NCBI GenBank assembly: GCA_020073305.1
Contig: JAIQFK010000001.1
Coordinates: 353,398 to 417,397, forward strand
DNA from: Terriglobia bacterium
GTDB lineage: Bacteria > Acidobacteriota > Terriglobia > Bryobacterales > Bryobacteraceae
Length of the DNA: 64,000 nucleotides
Direction: 5' to 3'
Part shown: positions 1-9,136 of the stretch, piece after piece
How the letters are laid out: each line of letters opens with the position of its first letter
How positions within the stretch are numbered: the stretch's first letter is position 1
Position numbers and translations under genes: made by a program
Notes under the pieces: generated by a model
The model's input: the letters and a program-made list of their open reading frames with translations, nothing else
Databases searched by the model: none
Told to the model about the DNA's origin: nothing

Positions 1-561
1 CTTTTCCGCGGCCTTCTTCTGCTCGAGTTCCTCGGTCGACATGGCGGCCTCGAGTTCTTTCTTTTCTTTCCGCTCCTTGGCCTGGACCTCGGTGGCGCGC
101 CGCCCGAGATCTTCCTGCGAAAGCTCGAGGGAATCGCGTGTGGTGTCTAACGCCTGTTTGAGAGCAAATTCATAGCGAGCCACGTCCTTGGGCTGGCTTT
201 CCTCAATCTTCTCCAGCTCTTCGAGCAACTCCTTCTCTCCAGCCGCCACCGCGGCCATGCCTTCCTTGATGTCCAGCTTGCGCTTGAGCGCGTCGTCGGC
301 CACGGTATCGATGGCGTCGATAATCTGGCTGTAGTCTTCGAGCGCATCGTGCACCAGAATGGAGCGCCCGGCCTTCTCCTTGGAAAGCGCGCTGTGCGCC
401 AGGTTGAGGCGCTGCTTGGCCAAATGCACATACAGCTTCAGACGGTCGTTCGGATCCTGCGCCAGGCGGACCTGGTCGGTCTCGTCAGCCGTCAGGAAAT
501 CCCGCTCCGCGAATGACGACGGCACGACCATCAGTCCGAGTACTATCAAAAGCGGTTTCAC
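1..561 (-). CDS. Secreted helical protein, function unknown (C-terminus cut by window edge)
   Basis: The frame is open from a GTG at 561 to the window edge, giving at least 187 residues. The GTG overlaps the stop of the upstream gene in a GTGA arrangement, so the two are probably translationally coupled. The start begins with a clear signal peptide ([19 protein letters not shown]). The rest is rich in Glu, Lys, Leu and Ala and looks like long helices, possibly coiled coil near the end ([20 protein letters not shown]). Its first part resembles the preceding gene product in pattern (R-x-Q-x-x-P then R, Leu/Ala-rich helices), so the two may be diverged paralogues. No enzymatic motif is visible. 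It is the third gene of an operon with the TPR protein at 1004-2221. Confidence 0.75.
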   Translation of the reverse strand, partial: MKPLLIVLGLMVVPSSFAERDFLTADETDQVRLAQDPNDRLKLYVHLAKQRLNLAHSALSKEKAGRSILVHDALEDYSQIIDAIDTVADDALKRKLDIKEGMAAVAAGEKELLEELEKIEESQPKDVARYEFALKQALDTTRDSLELSQEDLGRRATEVQAKERKEKKELEAAMSTEELEQKKAAEK

Positions 562-1007
562 TTGTTTTTCCCCATTATGCCGTCCAGCAGGGCATCATGT
601 ATCTTCTGCACGGTTCCAATTACACGGTCCACCGCCGGACGGTCCGCCACACTCATGGCTTCGCGGAAGCTGTCCAGCTTGCGAAGGAGTTCGCGGCTTT
701 TGAGTTCGGCGTACTTGAAGTGTTTCGGGCTGCGGCTTGGGTTCTTACCGGTTTCCTTCAATGAGCTATGGGCCAGTTCGACGGAACGCTGCACCTCATC
801 CAGCAAGGCCGACATCCCCGGGTTATCGCCCTTATCGTACGCATCCCGAGCCTGTTTGAGCACGGAGTCGGCATGGTCCAGGGCGAGGTGCGCCCGCTTG
901 TCCGGATGCGGTTCCGACTGAACGCGGGCCAGGTCGTCCGCAGGCGGCCCGACGGGCTTGTCGCCCATGGCTGCCAGCGGTAGAAGAAGGAAAATTGCCA
1001 ACTTCAT
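558..1007 (-). CDS. Small secreted helical protein, unknown function
   Basis: This 149-residue protein starts with a signal peptide ([15 protein letters not shown]) and continues as an Ala/Leu/Lys/Asp-rich, probably all-helical domain. No catalytic motif or cysteine is seen. Its ATG overlaps the stop of the TPR gene in an ATGA junction and its own stop overlaps the GTG of the next gene, so the three form a coupled operon. The composition suggests a periplasmic accessory protein acting with the TPR protein, but that is inference. I do not recognise the family. Confidence 0.8.
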   Translation of the reverse strand: MKLAIFLLLPLAAMGDKPVGPPADDLARVQSEPHPDKRAHLALDHADSVLKQARDAYDKGDNPGMSALLDEVQRSVELAHSSLKETGKNPSRSPKHFKYAELKSRELLRKLDSFREAMSVADRPAVDRVIGTVQKIHDALLDGIMGKNK

Positions 1008-2221
1008 TTCTTGCTCAACATTCTCTCGATAATCCGGGCCCTTTGGCGGGCTTTGAATTCCTCGTCCGGATTCTTGCCTTCGCTCGAGGCCAGAAACTTC
1101 TGGTACGCCTCGAGCGCCGGCTTGAACTGGTGAAGCTTATCCAGAATGATGGCACGCAGATAGTAGTCGCCGGGGATTTCCTGTCCCAAGGCGTGAACGC
1201 GATCGAGCGCCGCCAGCGCTTGCGGATACTGTTCCGCCAGGGTCAAGACGCCGGCCAATTCATTCCAGACCTCCTTGGCCTCCGGCTTCTGCTGCGCGGC
1301 AGTGGCGAATTGATTCGCGGCAGGCATGAATTGCCGTTCATCGCGCAGCGCGCGTCCGTAGGCCATGCGCAGATCGTAGCTCGCCGGTTCGGACGCCACG
1401 GCCTTTCCAAGCTGTTCGATAGATTTCGCCGGCTCTTTGTTCATCTGATAGGCGGTGGCCAAGGCGAGACGATTGGCGGACGTCGCGTCGCGCGCCACCG
1501 CTTTCTCCAGGTAGGGAATAGCTTCTGCAAACCGCTTGTTCTCCACCAGCAGCTCGCCTAGCCGCTCCTGGGCGCCGACATTGTCCGGGAACTTCTGATA
1601 AATGGCAATGGCTTCATCCGGCTGATGATTCTGCTCGAAGAGCCCGGGCAATTCCAGCAGCGCATCATTGAAGCTGGCATCGAGCTGAGCGGCCCGCCGG
1701 AAATGCTCAGCGGCATCATTCAGGCGATTCTGTTTGGCCTGCGCCCGCGCGAGACCCAGTTGGGCAGCGGCCGACCTGGCGTCGAGCTCCACCGCCGCCT
1801 GGTAGTGCGGTTCCGCCCGCGCCGCATCCCCCACGGCGAGCAGCGCCTCCGCCAGGTGCCACTGTGCGCGAAATTCTTTGGGCTTGGTTTCGACCGCCGC
1901 CTGGAGATGCGGCGCCGCTTCTACCGGCCGCTTGAGTCGCAGCAGCAGAATGCCCAGGTTGAGTTCGGCCTGATACAAACCGGGCTTGAGTTGGAGCGTC
2001 TTTTGATACTCGGGAATGGCGTCGGTGTCCTTGCCGAGAAGGCTCTGGGCGAGCGCCAGGTGGAAATGCGCCGCGTAATCGGCCGGATCCGCCTGGACGG
2101 CCTGCACAAACAGTTGCGCCGCCTGGTCGTATTGCTTTGCTTCGAGCGCTTTCAACCCATCGGCCTGATAGTCCGTCGCGGGAGCGAACAGGAGAAACAA
2201 GGCCGAAATCGCCGCCCACAT
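1004..2221 (-). CDS. Secreted TPR-repeat protein
   Basis: This 405-residue protein has an N-terminal hydrophobic signal (MWAAISALFLLFAPATDY) followed by about ten consecutive 34-residue helical repeats of tetratricopeptide type, for example A-KQYDQAAQLFVQAVQADP and later copies ending in P or D-P. TPR arrays are protein-binding scaffolds, and the signal peptide places this one in the periplasm or envelope. It is the first gene of a three-gene coupled operon with the two secreted helical proteins downstream. The partner protein cannot be told from sequence. The AATGAAGATATG context gives a weak Shine-Dalgarno for this start. Confidence 0.85.
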   Translation of the reverse strand: MWAAISALFLLFAPATDYQADGLKALEAKQYDQAAQLFVQAVQADPADYAAHFHLALAQSLLGKDTDAIPEYQKTLQLKPGLYQAELNLGILLLRLKRPVEAAPHLQAAVETKPKEFRAQWHLAEALLAVGDAARAEPHYQAAVELDARSAAAQLGLARAQAKQNRLNDAAEHFRRAAQLDASFNDALLELPGLFEQNHQPDEAIAIYQKFPDNVGAQERLGELLVENKRFAEAIPYLEKAVARDATSANRLALATAYQMNKEPAKSIEQLGKAVASEPASYDLRMAYGRALRDERQFMPAANQFATAAQQKPEAKEVWNELAGVLTLAEQYPQALAALDRVHALGQEIPGDYYLRAIILDKLHQFKPALEAYQKFLASSEGKNPDEEFKARQRARIIERMLSKK

Positions 2222-2266
2222 ATCTTCATTCTACTGATGTGGGCTGCTGGCGGGTTGGTCGTTCAT

Positions 2267-4141
2267 TTACGGACCGACAATGAGATCGACTTGATCGTGA
2301 AAACTCTCAGGCGTCTCGACGGCGAGTGGGAACGGACCGATGGCGCTGACCGGCAGGTTCGCCGGCACTACTACGTTGAGCTGATACAGGCCTGGAAACA
2401 AAGGCGCGAGACCTGCATAGGAAACCGTTGCTGGAAGACCGCCGATGTATACAGTGACCGGCGCAACCGCAAAGCTGAACTGACTAGCGCCGGCAGCGGT
2501 CCCGTCGGCCACCGGTGGGCTCACCGCGCCTAACCCGGTCAAGTAAACCAAAACCGTTTCTCCGGCTTTGGCTGGCTTCGACGAATCGACCAGAGAGAAA
2601 TCCGCGTGCAAAATCGCTCCCGGACCAAAACCGCTCCTGTCGAGTGAATAAACACCGGGCGCCGTCGGTGCCACCGCCACCTGGACAGCGTTCGAGGGAC
2701 TTTCTTTGTTGCTCACGACAATAGTGGCGGTCGTCCCCGTAGTCGCGTACGGAACCAACGCGTTGATTTGGCCGGCGCTGACAGAATAAATAGGAGCAGT
2801 CGCGCCGTTGATGGTGACTGTGACGCCCCCGAGGCTCGGCGGGTAGGGTGGAGCGGCGACCTGCGAACTGGCCGCGAGATTCGACCCATATAGCGCCACA
2901 AATTCGCCCGGCGCGATCGGCTCGCCGGCCGGCGCGGAGCTAGCGGCGTTCACCACGCCTAACGGGTTCAGAAATACTCCGTTCCCGGAGAGTGTTGGCC
3001 TACGAACTCCCAGGTAAAGTTCGTAGCCTGTCGGGTCACTGGGATTCCCCGCGGCGCCCACAAAGCCATTGCCGGCCGCACCTATCGCTACGTTGGTCAA
3101 CTCTGCCGTGCCAATTCCAGTGGCTGCGAGCGTATAGGCGTTGACACCCGTGAAGTCGTAAGTCACGGCGCCGGTTGACTGCAACTGATGCTCGCGACGT
3201 GTCAAAGTGACGGTTCCGTTTCCAGTGGAATAGAGCGAGCCGCTAAAGGCGCTGGCTGATCCGCCGCTCTCGAATCGCAAGCCGGCCTGCCAGAAGTAGT
3301 TGGCCCAGGTGTTTCCGGTTCCACCCTTGAATCCCATCAGAATGTCCTGTTGCGTGCCGTCGCTGGAACCACCAAGTACGACGCTGCCGCTTAGGGAGAC
3401 GTAGATCGTCTTGTTCCCGCTGAGCAGTTGCGTCGAGTCCGTTAATCCCGACTGCAGCGGAAAGCTGGCCGAGCCGCTCCCATCCGCCTGCATCGTGTAG
3501 GTCGCGCCGCTGAGGACCTGGCTGGTGGGACTGCCGCCCGCGATACTCGCTCCGTGGCCGTTGATTCCGATATCTGCAAACCCGCCTTTCCCATTTGCCG
3601 GCAAACCGAACAGCGCACTGCGCACCGCGGAGGCCGTGCCGGAGGGAAAGGCCAGGGTGGCCGTGTAATAATCGCCGAGAAGAGACCCATCCGCAGTGCC
3701 CAGCGCCGCGGGAATTGCGATGAACAGATCGAAGGTGTTCCCGGCCGCTTCCGTGCTCGATCCGATGACCATCATCTCCGTGGCCTGCTGCCCGGACGCC
3801 GCAGCCACCATACCCAAACGCCCATTAATGGTGAGCGTGTTGTTTTGTGGATTCGTTAGTGTGACAAAGTTAGCCGGGCTGACGGAGTACGTGCCGCTGC
3901 TGGCCGCGGACACAGGCGGCGTTGTTCCCACAGCGGACTGACCCGCAAGCGAGTAGTGTCCGCTGCCATCAAAGGTAATCGATCCCCACAGGCTGCGAAT
4001 GTCGGTGATGGTTTCCGATGCGTCCGTAGTGAAAAGCAGGTGGCGAAAGTAATATTTGCCATTGAGACTCTGGTTGTTGCCGGTCTGGCCGAGGACGGCT
4101 CCCGCCAACAGCAGCAACCACGCGCCGCCGCGTATATGCAT
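2267..4141 (-). CDS. Large secreted protein with Solibacter-type C-terminal domain
   Basis: This 624-residue protein has a signal peptide (MHIRGGAWLLLLAGAVLG) and is then Gly/Ser/Thr/Ala-rich and beta-rich with almost no charge clusters, as in extracellular proteins. Its last about 220 residues match the C-terminal domain abundant in Solibacter-like genomes (TIGR03437 type): an NAASSAPAGEPIAPGEFVALYG block, then a TVTINGATAPIYSVSAGQIN block, VPYATTGTTATIVVS and LTGLGAVSPPVADG. That domain is Ig-like and thought to sit on exported proteins; its role is unknown. The N-terminal 390 residues are not recognised. It lies 45 bp upstream of the TPR operon on the same strand but may have its own promoter. 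Confidence 0.85.
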   Translation of the reverse strand: MHIRGGAWLLLLAGAVLGQTGNNQSLNGKYYFRHLLFTTDASETITDIRSLWGSITFDGSGHYSLAGQSAVGTTPPVSAASSGTYSVSPANFVTLTNPQNNTLTINGRLGMVAAASGQQATEMMVIGSSTEAAGNTFDLFIAIPAALGTADGSLLGDYYTATLAFPSGTASAVRSALFGLPANGKGGFADIGINGHGASIAGGSPTSQVLSGATYTMQADGSGSASFPLQSGLTDSTQLLSGNKTIYVSLSGSVVLGGSSDGTQQDILMGFKGGTGNTWANYFWQAGLRFESGGSASAFSGSLYSTGNGTVTLTRREHQLQSTGAVTYDFTGVNAYTLAATGIGTAELTNVAIGAAGNGFVGAAGNPSDPTGYELYLGVRRPTLSGNGVFLNPLGVVNAASSAPAGEPIAPGEFVALYGSNLAASSQVAAPPYPPSLGGVTVTINGATAPIYSVSAGQINALVPYATTGTTATIVVSNKESPSNAVQVAVAPTAPGVYSLDRSGFGPGAILHADFSLVDSSKPAKAGETVLVYLTGLGAVSPPVADGTAAGASQFSFAVAPVTVYIGGLPATVSYAGLAPLFPGLYQLNVVVPANLPVSAIGPFPLAVETPESFHDQVDLIVGP

Positions 4142-4342
4142 GAGGCCATTCTAGCGGTAATCGTCCGGCCCTTGTGCCCAAGCCAGTAGGCTGAGAGCAC
4201 TCTGGTCACCTGTTAACCGATTGTTCCTTTTGCACACTAACTTTGGAAGACATGATTCGATTGGCTGAATTGCCTACAATTGTGCTGTGATAGCCCATCG
4301 CGCATCCGGACCGGCCCTAGTTGGCCAGTACAGTTGGACCCA

Positions 4343-5233
4343 ATGAAAAAACTAGCTATTCTCGCTTTGATTTGTCTCGCCCAGACGTTCGCGGAGGACA
4401 ACACAGCAACCACGTTTCGGAGCACCTGCTTCTCCAACGTCTGCATTGGTGACGATCTCGACAAGGTGATGCAAGCCCAGCCTCACTGGCTGACTGCTCA
4501 CATCAAAAGCTCCGATGACGACCAGGCCGTGATTCATTTGCGGGACTTGACCGCCGTGCGCAAAAAGTATGGCGCCGTGATCAGCAAGTCCTACCACGAT
4601 CTGAACGCAGCCGACCTCGCGAAACTGTCGGATAACTTTCTCGATGGCGGTTACACGGGCGAGGCGGCGCCGTATACACGGCTGATGGAGTCCCTGGCGA
4701 AGGAGAAATCTCCTTTCATTGTCGCCGATTCAAGCGTGCTTCCCATCCTGAAGAAAGCGACCCTGTGCGGACTTCTGCCGGTCCATGGCGTGTTTGTCAG
4801 TGAGAGCGGTTTGTACACCGGAGTCCTGATGCTGCCCGTGGCCGGCAAGCTGACCGTTGTTCAAATGAAGCGATTATTTGATCTCCATATCCCGGTTGAC
4901 GCCCCCGATGCGGAGAAGGAGCACATCATCTTCGATCGGGTTGCGGACATGGTCAAGCAGATAGACGCCAAGTATGGCACTCACTGGGATACGTCTGAAT
5001 CCGGGGCCGTCCAAAACGAAAGCAGAGCCGTGGGGGATGATATCGAAGCGTCTCTAACCTTGGATCGCAATTCGCTGGGGCGCCGCGCCCGGGAGATCGA
5101 ACCGTTGATGAGCCTTTACCGCCGGGACTTCGAAAATTCAGCCTGGCAAAGTACGAAATGGTCCCTGGACGATAGCCTGGCGGCTACCAAGGGCTGCGAG
5201 GTGAAGGCGAAGGCTTTAGTGGCGATCGAGTAA
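4343..5233 (+). CDS. Secreted protein of unknown function
   Basis: I place the start at the ATG at 4343 because it opens a good signal peptide (MKKLAILALICLAQTFAEDN). An earlier in-frame TTG would add 21 unlikely residues. The mature protein is about 278 residues with a Cys pair near its N-terminus (RSTCFSNVCIGDDLDKV), which could form a disulfide after export. The CIGDDLDKV stretch recalls short motifs of small secreted stress or lipid-binding proteins, but I cannot assign a family. A TACAAT hexamer at 4275-4280 could be its -10 element. It stands alone between a minus-strand gene and the YbjQ-like gene. Confidence 0.75.
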   Translation: MKKLAILALICLAQTFAEDNTATTFRSTCFSNVCIGDDLDKVMQAQPHWLTAHIKSSDDDQAVIHLRDLTAVRKKYGAVISKSYHDLNAADLAKLSDNFLDGGYTGEAAPYTRLMESLAKEKSPFIVADSSVLPILKKATLCGLLPVHGVFVSESGLYTGVLMLPVAGKLTVVQMKRLFDLHIPVDAPDAEKEHIIFDRVADMVKQIDAKYGTHWDTSESGAVQNESRAVGDDIEASLTLDRNSLGRRAREIEPLMSLYRRDFENSAWQSTKWSLDDSLAATKGCEVKAKALVAIE

Positions 5234-5354
5234 CGCGCATCGGATTCCAGCGGCGTTTTGAGCCGATTCAGACGCGCTTCTCCACCATTTCTACCCATCA
5301 CCAAACTCCGGCAGCGGTTCCACGTTTCGAGTATGATGCGTGCGGAGAGATCCT

Positions 5355-5723
5355 ATGAGCACTCATTCTGGAAGCGTACCCGGCGCCATCCCGCACAACA
5401 TGGTGACCACGGCGCTCGAGCTGCCGGGCTGCCGCATCGTCCGCAACCTTGGTCTGGTTCGCGGCATCGTTGTGCGGTCGCGCTCGGTGATCGGAACCAT
5501 CGGCGCGGGACTGCAGACCATCGTGGGCGGCAATATTTCGTTGTTTACCAAGCTCTGCGAGCAGACGCGGTCCGACTCTTTTGAGCTGATGTTGCAGCAC
5601 GCAGCCGAGTTGGGCGCCAACGCGATTGTGGCGGCGCATTATGATGCGACAGAGCTGATGAATGGCGTAACCGAGGTGCTGGCGTACGGGACAGCAGTGG
5701 TCGTCGAGCGCCAGTCGGCGTAG
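5355..5723 (+). CDS. YbjQ/UPF0145 family protein
   Basis: This 122-residue protein matches the YbjQ/UPF0145 (heavy-metal-binding-like) family: an N-terminal [20 protein letters not shown] segment, an [15 protein letters not shown] loop, the L-x-x-A-x-x-L-G-A-N-A-I core ([17 protein letters not shown]) and a final [12 protein letters not shown] strand. Members form pentameric rings; their cellular role is unclear. The ATG at 5355 has a GGAGAG ribosome binding site 7 nt upstream and is preferred over the in-frame ATG five codons earlier. No operon partner is evident. Confidence 0.88.
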   Translation: MSTHSGSVPGAIPHNMVTTALELPGCRIVRNLGLVRGIVVRSRSVIGTIGAGLQTIVGGNISLFTKLCEQTRSDSFELMLQHAAELGANAIVAAHYDATELMNGVTEVLAYGTAVVVERQSA

Positions 5724-5783
5724 TACCAATGCGCCTCGCCGGTACTTGACCGCACACCCGGTGGGACGGTATCGTGTAACGCA

Positions 5784-6089
5784 TTGAACAAGCGCATCCG
5801 GGACCGGCTGAACGATAGACTGCGAGGACTCGAATACCGGCAGCGCGCTCGAGAGCAGGAACGGTCTACACGCCAGAAGGCTTACCGCATCGCCAGTATG
5901 ATGCGCGAACAGGGAACGCTGCGAGGGGCGCGGAAGTACCTCGAGATCAAGGGCATTCCCTTCCGGGAATCGCTCGATCCGGCCAGTGGCAATCGCGAGC
6001 TGACCATTCCGCAACAAATCACTCTTTCCTATGATCCGGATGGCCGGTTTCTCTCGAGCCGCCCTCCCTCCGTCAGCGCCAACGGCTGA
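5784..6089 (+). CDS. Small basic hypothetical protein
   Basis: This frame of 101 codons starts at a TTG (MNKRIRDRLNDRLRG). Its first 70 residues are very Arg/Lys/Glu-rich and helical and the C-terminal part has PQQITLSYDPDGRF. I recognise no family. A TTGACC hexamer at 5746-5751 and a TATCGT at 5770-5775, separated by 18 bp, would place transcription initiation at the TTG itself, so a leaderless mRNA is possible. Coding status is supported by the lack of a competing frame and even composition, but the unusual start makes it less certain. Confidence 0.55.
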   Translation: MNKRIRDRLNDRLRGLEYRQRAREQERSTRQKAYRIASMMREQGTLRGARKYLEIKGIPFRESLDPASGNRELTIPQQITLSYDPDGRFLSSRPPSVSANG

Positions 6090-6123
6090 GATCTGCGTCG
6101 ACAGCCGGCTTTGCCGATTCTCA

Positions 6124-6140
6124 GCGCTAAAGCTTAGCGC
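6124..6140. repeat. Short inverted repeat before motA
   Basis: GCGCTAA at 6124-6130 and TTAGCGC at 6134-6140 form a 7-bp stem with a 3-nt loop. There is no T-run after it, so a terminator role is doubtful. It lies between the small basic protein gene and motA and could be an operator or mRNA hairpin. Confidence 0.35.
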
Positions 6141-6193
6141 CCAAACAAGCCGATAGTCATACGGAGACCTGGCTCGACACGAGCCGTTTGGGC

Positions 6194-7117
6194 ATGTTTG
6201 CAATCATCGGTATTGTTGTTGTTTTTGGCGCTATCGTCGGCGGCTATCTCATGGAGCATGGCAACCTTATGGTGCTGCTCCAGCCGGCGGAATTGCTCAT
6301 CATCGGCGGAGCCGCGTTGGGCACGATGTTCATCGCCAATCCGCTGCCCGTCATCATTCGCATCTTCAAGGGTTGCATCGGTGTTTTTGTCCCGAGTCCG
6401 TTTTCCAAGCCGTTCTATCTGCAACACCTGAAGATGTTGAACGAATTGTTTCATTACGCGCGCAAGAACGGCGCAGTGAAGCTGGAGGCCGACATCGAAG
6501 AGCCCCACAAAAGCCCCTTGTTCAAGAACTATCCGGGCTTTCTCAAAAACCACCATGCCCTTCATTTTGTTTGCGATACCCTGCGCATGTACATCAGCGG
6601 TGGTGTGGGCTCCTTCGAATTGGACCAGATGATGGAACTGGACATGGAAGTGCACCACCAAAGCGCGAACGTCCCGGTTTCCTCGCTGACGACCATCGCC
6701 GACTCGCTGCCCGGCCTGGGCATCGTGGCTGCTGTCCTGGGTGTCGTCATCACCATGGGGGCTCTGGGCGGGCCACCCGAGGAGATCGGACACAAAGTGG
6801 CGGCGGCGCTGGTAGGAACATTTCTCGGCATCCTCCTGTGTTACGGCTTCTTCGGCCCGTTGGCTTCCAATATGGCGAAGCTGAACGACGCGGACGCGCA
6901 GTTCTATCACTGCCTGCGGGTTGCGGTCAACGCGTTCATCCGCGGTTCCGCGCCCATCCTGGCCATCGAGTTCGCCCGCCGCACCATACCTGCCGACTTG
7001 CGGCCCACATTCCAGGAAATGGAACAATTCTGCAAACGCGGCGCTGCCACCCCGGCTCCGGGAGCTGCGCCGGAGCCGGCCGGGGCGCCGGAGCCGGCCG
7101 CGGCCGACAAAGGATAG
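6194..7117 (+). CDS. motA: Flagellar motor stator protein MotA
   Basis: This 307-residue integral membrane protein is the A subunit of the proton- or sodium-driven stator that turns the flagellar rotor. The start MFAIIGIVVVFGAIVGGYLM aligns with MotA N-termini, so the ATG at 6194 is preferred to the TTG two codons earlier. Four membrane segments are visible: two at the N-terminus (about 1-20 and 28-50) and two after residue 165, including SLPGLGIVAAVLGVVITMG with the conserved proline of the channel. The large cytoplasmic loop between them would contact FliG. The last about 30 residues are a low-complexity Pro/Ala/Gly/Glu tail. motB follows after 2 bp. No other flagellar gene is in the window. 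Confidence 0.92.
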   Translation: MFAIIGIVVVFGAIVGGYLMEHGNLMVLLQPAELLIIGGAALGTMFIANPLPVIIRIFKGCIGVFVPSPFSKPFYLQHLKMLNELFHYARKNGAVKLEADIEEPHKSPLFKNYPGFLKNHHALHFVCDTLRMYISGGVGSFELDQMMELDMEVHHQSANVPVSSLTTIADSLPGLGIVAAVLGVVITMGALGGPPEEIGHKVAAALVGTFLGILLCYGFFGPLASNMAKLNDADAQFYHCLRVAVNAFIRGSAPILAIEFARRTIPADLRPTFQEMEQFCKRGAATPAPGAAPEPAGAPEPAAADKG

Positions 7118-7119
7118 CT

Positions 7120-7929
7120 GTGCCCGAACCAGAAACCTCTGCAGCACCAGTCATCATCATCAAGAAAAAACAGAACCACGGCGGCCATCACGGGGGAGCG
7201 TGGAAGGTAGCTTATGCCGACTTTGTCACGGCGATGATGGCGCTGTTTATCGTACTCTGGCTCCTCAGCACCAGCGAAAAGGTGAAAAAAGCGGTGTCCA
7301 GCTATTTCAAAGATCCCACGGGTAACGGCAAGCTGATGGGCAGCACCATGGCCGGCACGGGCGAGAGCGTCAGCGTCACCAAAGATGACATGGGCAAGCT
7401 GAAAGACAAGCTGGAACAGGCCATGAAGACCATGCCGCAATTCCAGCAGATGAAGGACAACGTCGAGCTGACCATCACCAACGAGGGCTTGCGCGTCGAA
7501 TTGCTCGAGACCGAGAAAGGTATGTTCTTTGAAAGCGGCAACGCTCATCCTACGGACCGGGGAGAGGAACTGCTGGTCCGGCTCGCCGCGGAGCTGGGCA
7601 ACCTGCCCAACACACTGCTCATCGAAGGCCATACGGATGCTAAACCGTATTCCGGCGATGGCACGTACAGCAATTGGGAGCTGTCCGCGGATCGGGCCAA
7701 TTCCGCACGCCGCCTCATGCAGGCGAAAGGGTTGCGGCCCGCTCAAGTCGCGCAAGTCCGGGGATTTGCCGACCAGCACCTGCGCACACCGCTAGAACCG
7801 ACGAACGCCAGCAACCGGCGCATTTCTGTCATTGTTAAATACCTCGACGCGCCCAAAACCGCAGCCGCAAAGGAACAACCGCCGCCAGCGAACGCTCCCG
7901 CACCGCAGCCTGCCAAGGCAGCTCATTAG
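7120..7929 (+). CDS. motB: Flagellar motor stator protein MotB
   Basis: This 269-residue protein starts at a GTG 2 bp after motA. A basic His/Gly-rich N-terminus (KKKQNHGGHHGGAWKVAYAD) leads into the single membrane helix, which carries the ion-binding aspartate in AYADFVTAMMALFIVLWLLS. After a linker comes an OmpA-like peptidoglycan-binding domain (LLIEGHTDAKPY, then NWELSADRANSARRLM and NASNRRISVIVKYL), which anchors the stator to the cell wall. The C-terminus is Pro/Ala-rich. Together with MotA it forms the stator ring of the flagellar motor. The length and motifs are normal for the family. Confidence 0.93.
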   Translation: MPEPETSAAPVIIIKKKQNHGGHHGGAWKVAYADFVTAMMALFIVLWLLSTSEKVKKAVSSYFKDPTGNGKLMGSTMAGTGESVSVTKDDMGKLKDKLEQAMKTMPQFQQMKDNVELTITNEGLRVELLETEKGMFFESGNAHPTDRGEELLVRLAAELGNLPNTLLIEGHTDAKPYSGDGTYSNWELSADRANSARRLMQAKGLRPAQVAQVRGFADQHLRTPLEPTNASNRRISVIVKYLDAPKTAAAKEQPPPANAPAPQPAKAAH

Positions 7930-7960
7930 CTGGCCTAGCCCAATAGCATCGAGAAGTCTT

Positions 7961-9136
7961 TTACGTCCGGCAGTGCTGGCTCTCGCGCGGCGCCTCATAA
8001 TGCACGCCCAGATGCGGCGTCTCCAGCCGCTTGTGTCCTTGGGTGCGCGAGGTCAAACAACTTTCGAGAATCCCGCTCACGATGAGCGTGCGCTCCACCG
8101 GATAGGGCGCTCTCCCGGAAGCGAACATCTCCTCGACCTTACCGATCAGGCACGCCGAGTACGTCACATTGGGCACGGGCGTCAATAGGAACTGCGTCGA
8201 TTGCCTGCCCAACCCTTTCACGCGCGCCGCAAAATTGAAGTCCGCCACTGCGCCGTTCAACATCAGCAGCGTGGCCTTGAGGCCGTCCGCGTACTCAATG
8301 AAATAAGCCCATGGATTCCGGGCCAGCCTGGTCAGTTCGCCGTTCGAAACCAGGTCCTGCGTGCGGCCATCTTTGACCGTGAGCCCTTGCGGCGTATCGC
8401 TGCGCGAGAGCGCCGCCCTCAGCAGTTCCTTCGACCAGCGGCCTGCTTCACCCGCTTTCCACACGGCGTCGTCTTCGACCAACTGCACGGCCTTGACGCC
8501 CGTCTCGCCACCCTTGCGCCGCTCTACCATGCATTGGAGCGCCTCGAGCGCGTGGTAATCCATGGCGTCCGACTCGCCCTCTCCCACCATGAGCGCTTCT
8601 TCGATTTCGCAACCGAGCGGCAATTCAATATCCGGCAGACGCCAGGTTACCGGCAACGACGATCCAGCCAGCACCGGAAAATGCAGCCGCCTGGAAGCAT
8701 CAACCATCCAACGGGCTTTCTCGAAGTTGTATGAAAGGTTCTTGTCGTTGAAGATGGGCACGGCGCGTCCGTCTTTTTCAAACACCTCTACGCACTGCTT
8801 GAACCATTCGTAGCGCGGATAAAGGATCTGACCTTTTTCGTTGCGAGGATACTCTCCATGCTCGCCAATAATCATGACCCCATCGACCGCCAGTCTGTCC
8901 CCGCCGCATCGCAGCGTTTCGGCGATGCTCGGGTACACTCGGAATCCGAACTCGAGCGCCCGCGCCGCGCTCAAGTCGCCCTCCGGCTTCTGATCGACGT
9001 AGAGAGACGCAATCTTCATGTCCGGCCGGTGCCACCGCCCGCTATGCGGATATCCCACGAGGATGCGGTCCGCCTCGTGCTGCGCGTGCGTCAGATACCG
9101 ATAGACCGTCGTAATGACCGCGATCCGTTTGGGCAT
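7961..9136 (-). CDS. Conserved protein of unrecognised family, copy B (no signal)
   Basis: This 391-residue protein starts at the ATG at 9136 (MPKRIAVITTVYRYLTHAQH), which overlaps the stop of its upstream neighbour in a TGATG junction. It has no signal peptide. It is a clear paralogue of the next gene upstream, sharing IAETL..GG..LAVDGV, GEHG.YP.NEKGQ..YPRYE, VPIF.DK.LS.N, AGSSLPVTWR and the QCMVERR.GGE.GV block. The LAVDGVMIIGEHGEYP segment looks like an alternating beta/alpha fold with a short substrate loop, and several His, Asp and Glu are invariant between the copies. No known cofactor motif is seen. It is the last gene of the four-gene operon beginning at 12458. Confidence 0.85.
   Translation of the reverse strand: MPKRIAVITTVYRYLTHAQHEADRILVGYPHSGRWHRPDMKIASLYVDQKPEGDLSAARALEFGFRVYPSIAETLRCGGDRLAVDGVMIIGEHGEYPRNEKGQILYPRYEWFKQCVEVFEKDGRAVPIFNDKNLSYNFEKARWMVDASRRLHFPVLAGSSLPVTWRLPDIELPLGCEIEEALMVGEGESDAMDYHALEALQCMVERRKGGETGVKAVQLVEDDAVWKAGEAGRWSKELLRAALSRSDTPQGLTVKDGRTQDLVSNGELTRLARNPWAYFIEYADGLKATLLMLNGAVADFNFAARVKGLGRQSTQFLLTPVPNVTYSACLIGKVEEMFASGRAPYPVERTLIVSGILESCLTSRTQGHKRLETPHLGVHYEAPRESQHCRT

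Noticed and set aside
6373..7119. Extension of the motB frame into motA
   Set aside because: This part overlaps motA in another frame; MotB character begins after the GTG at 7120.
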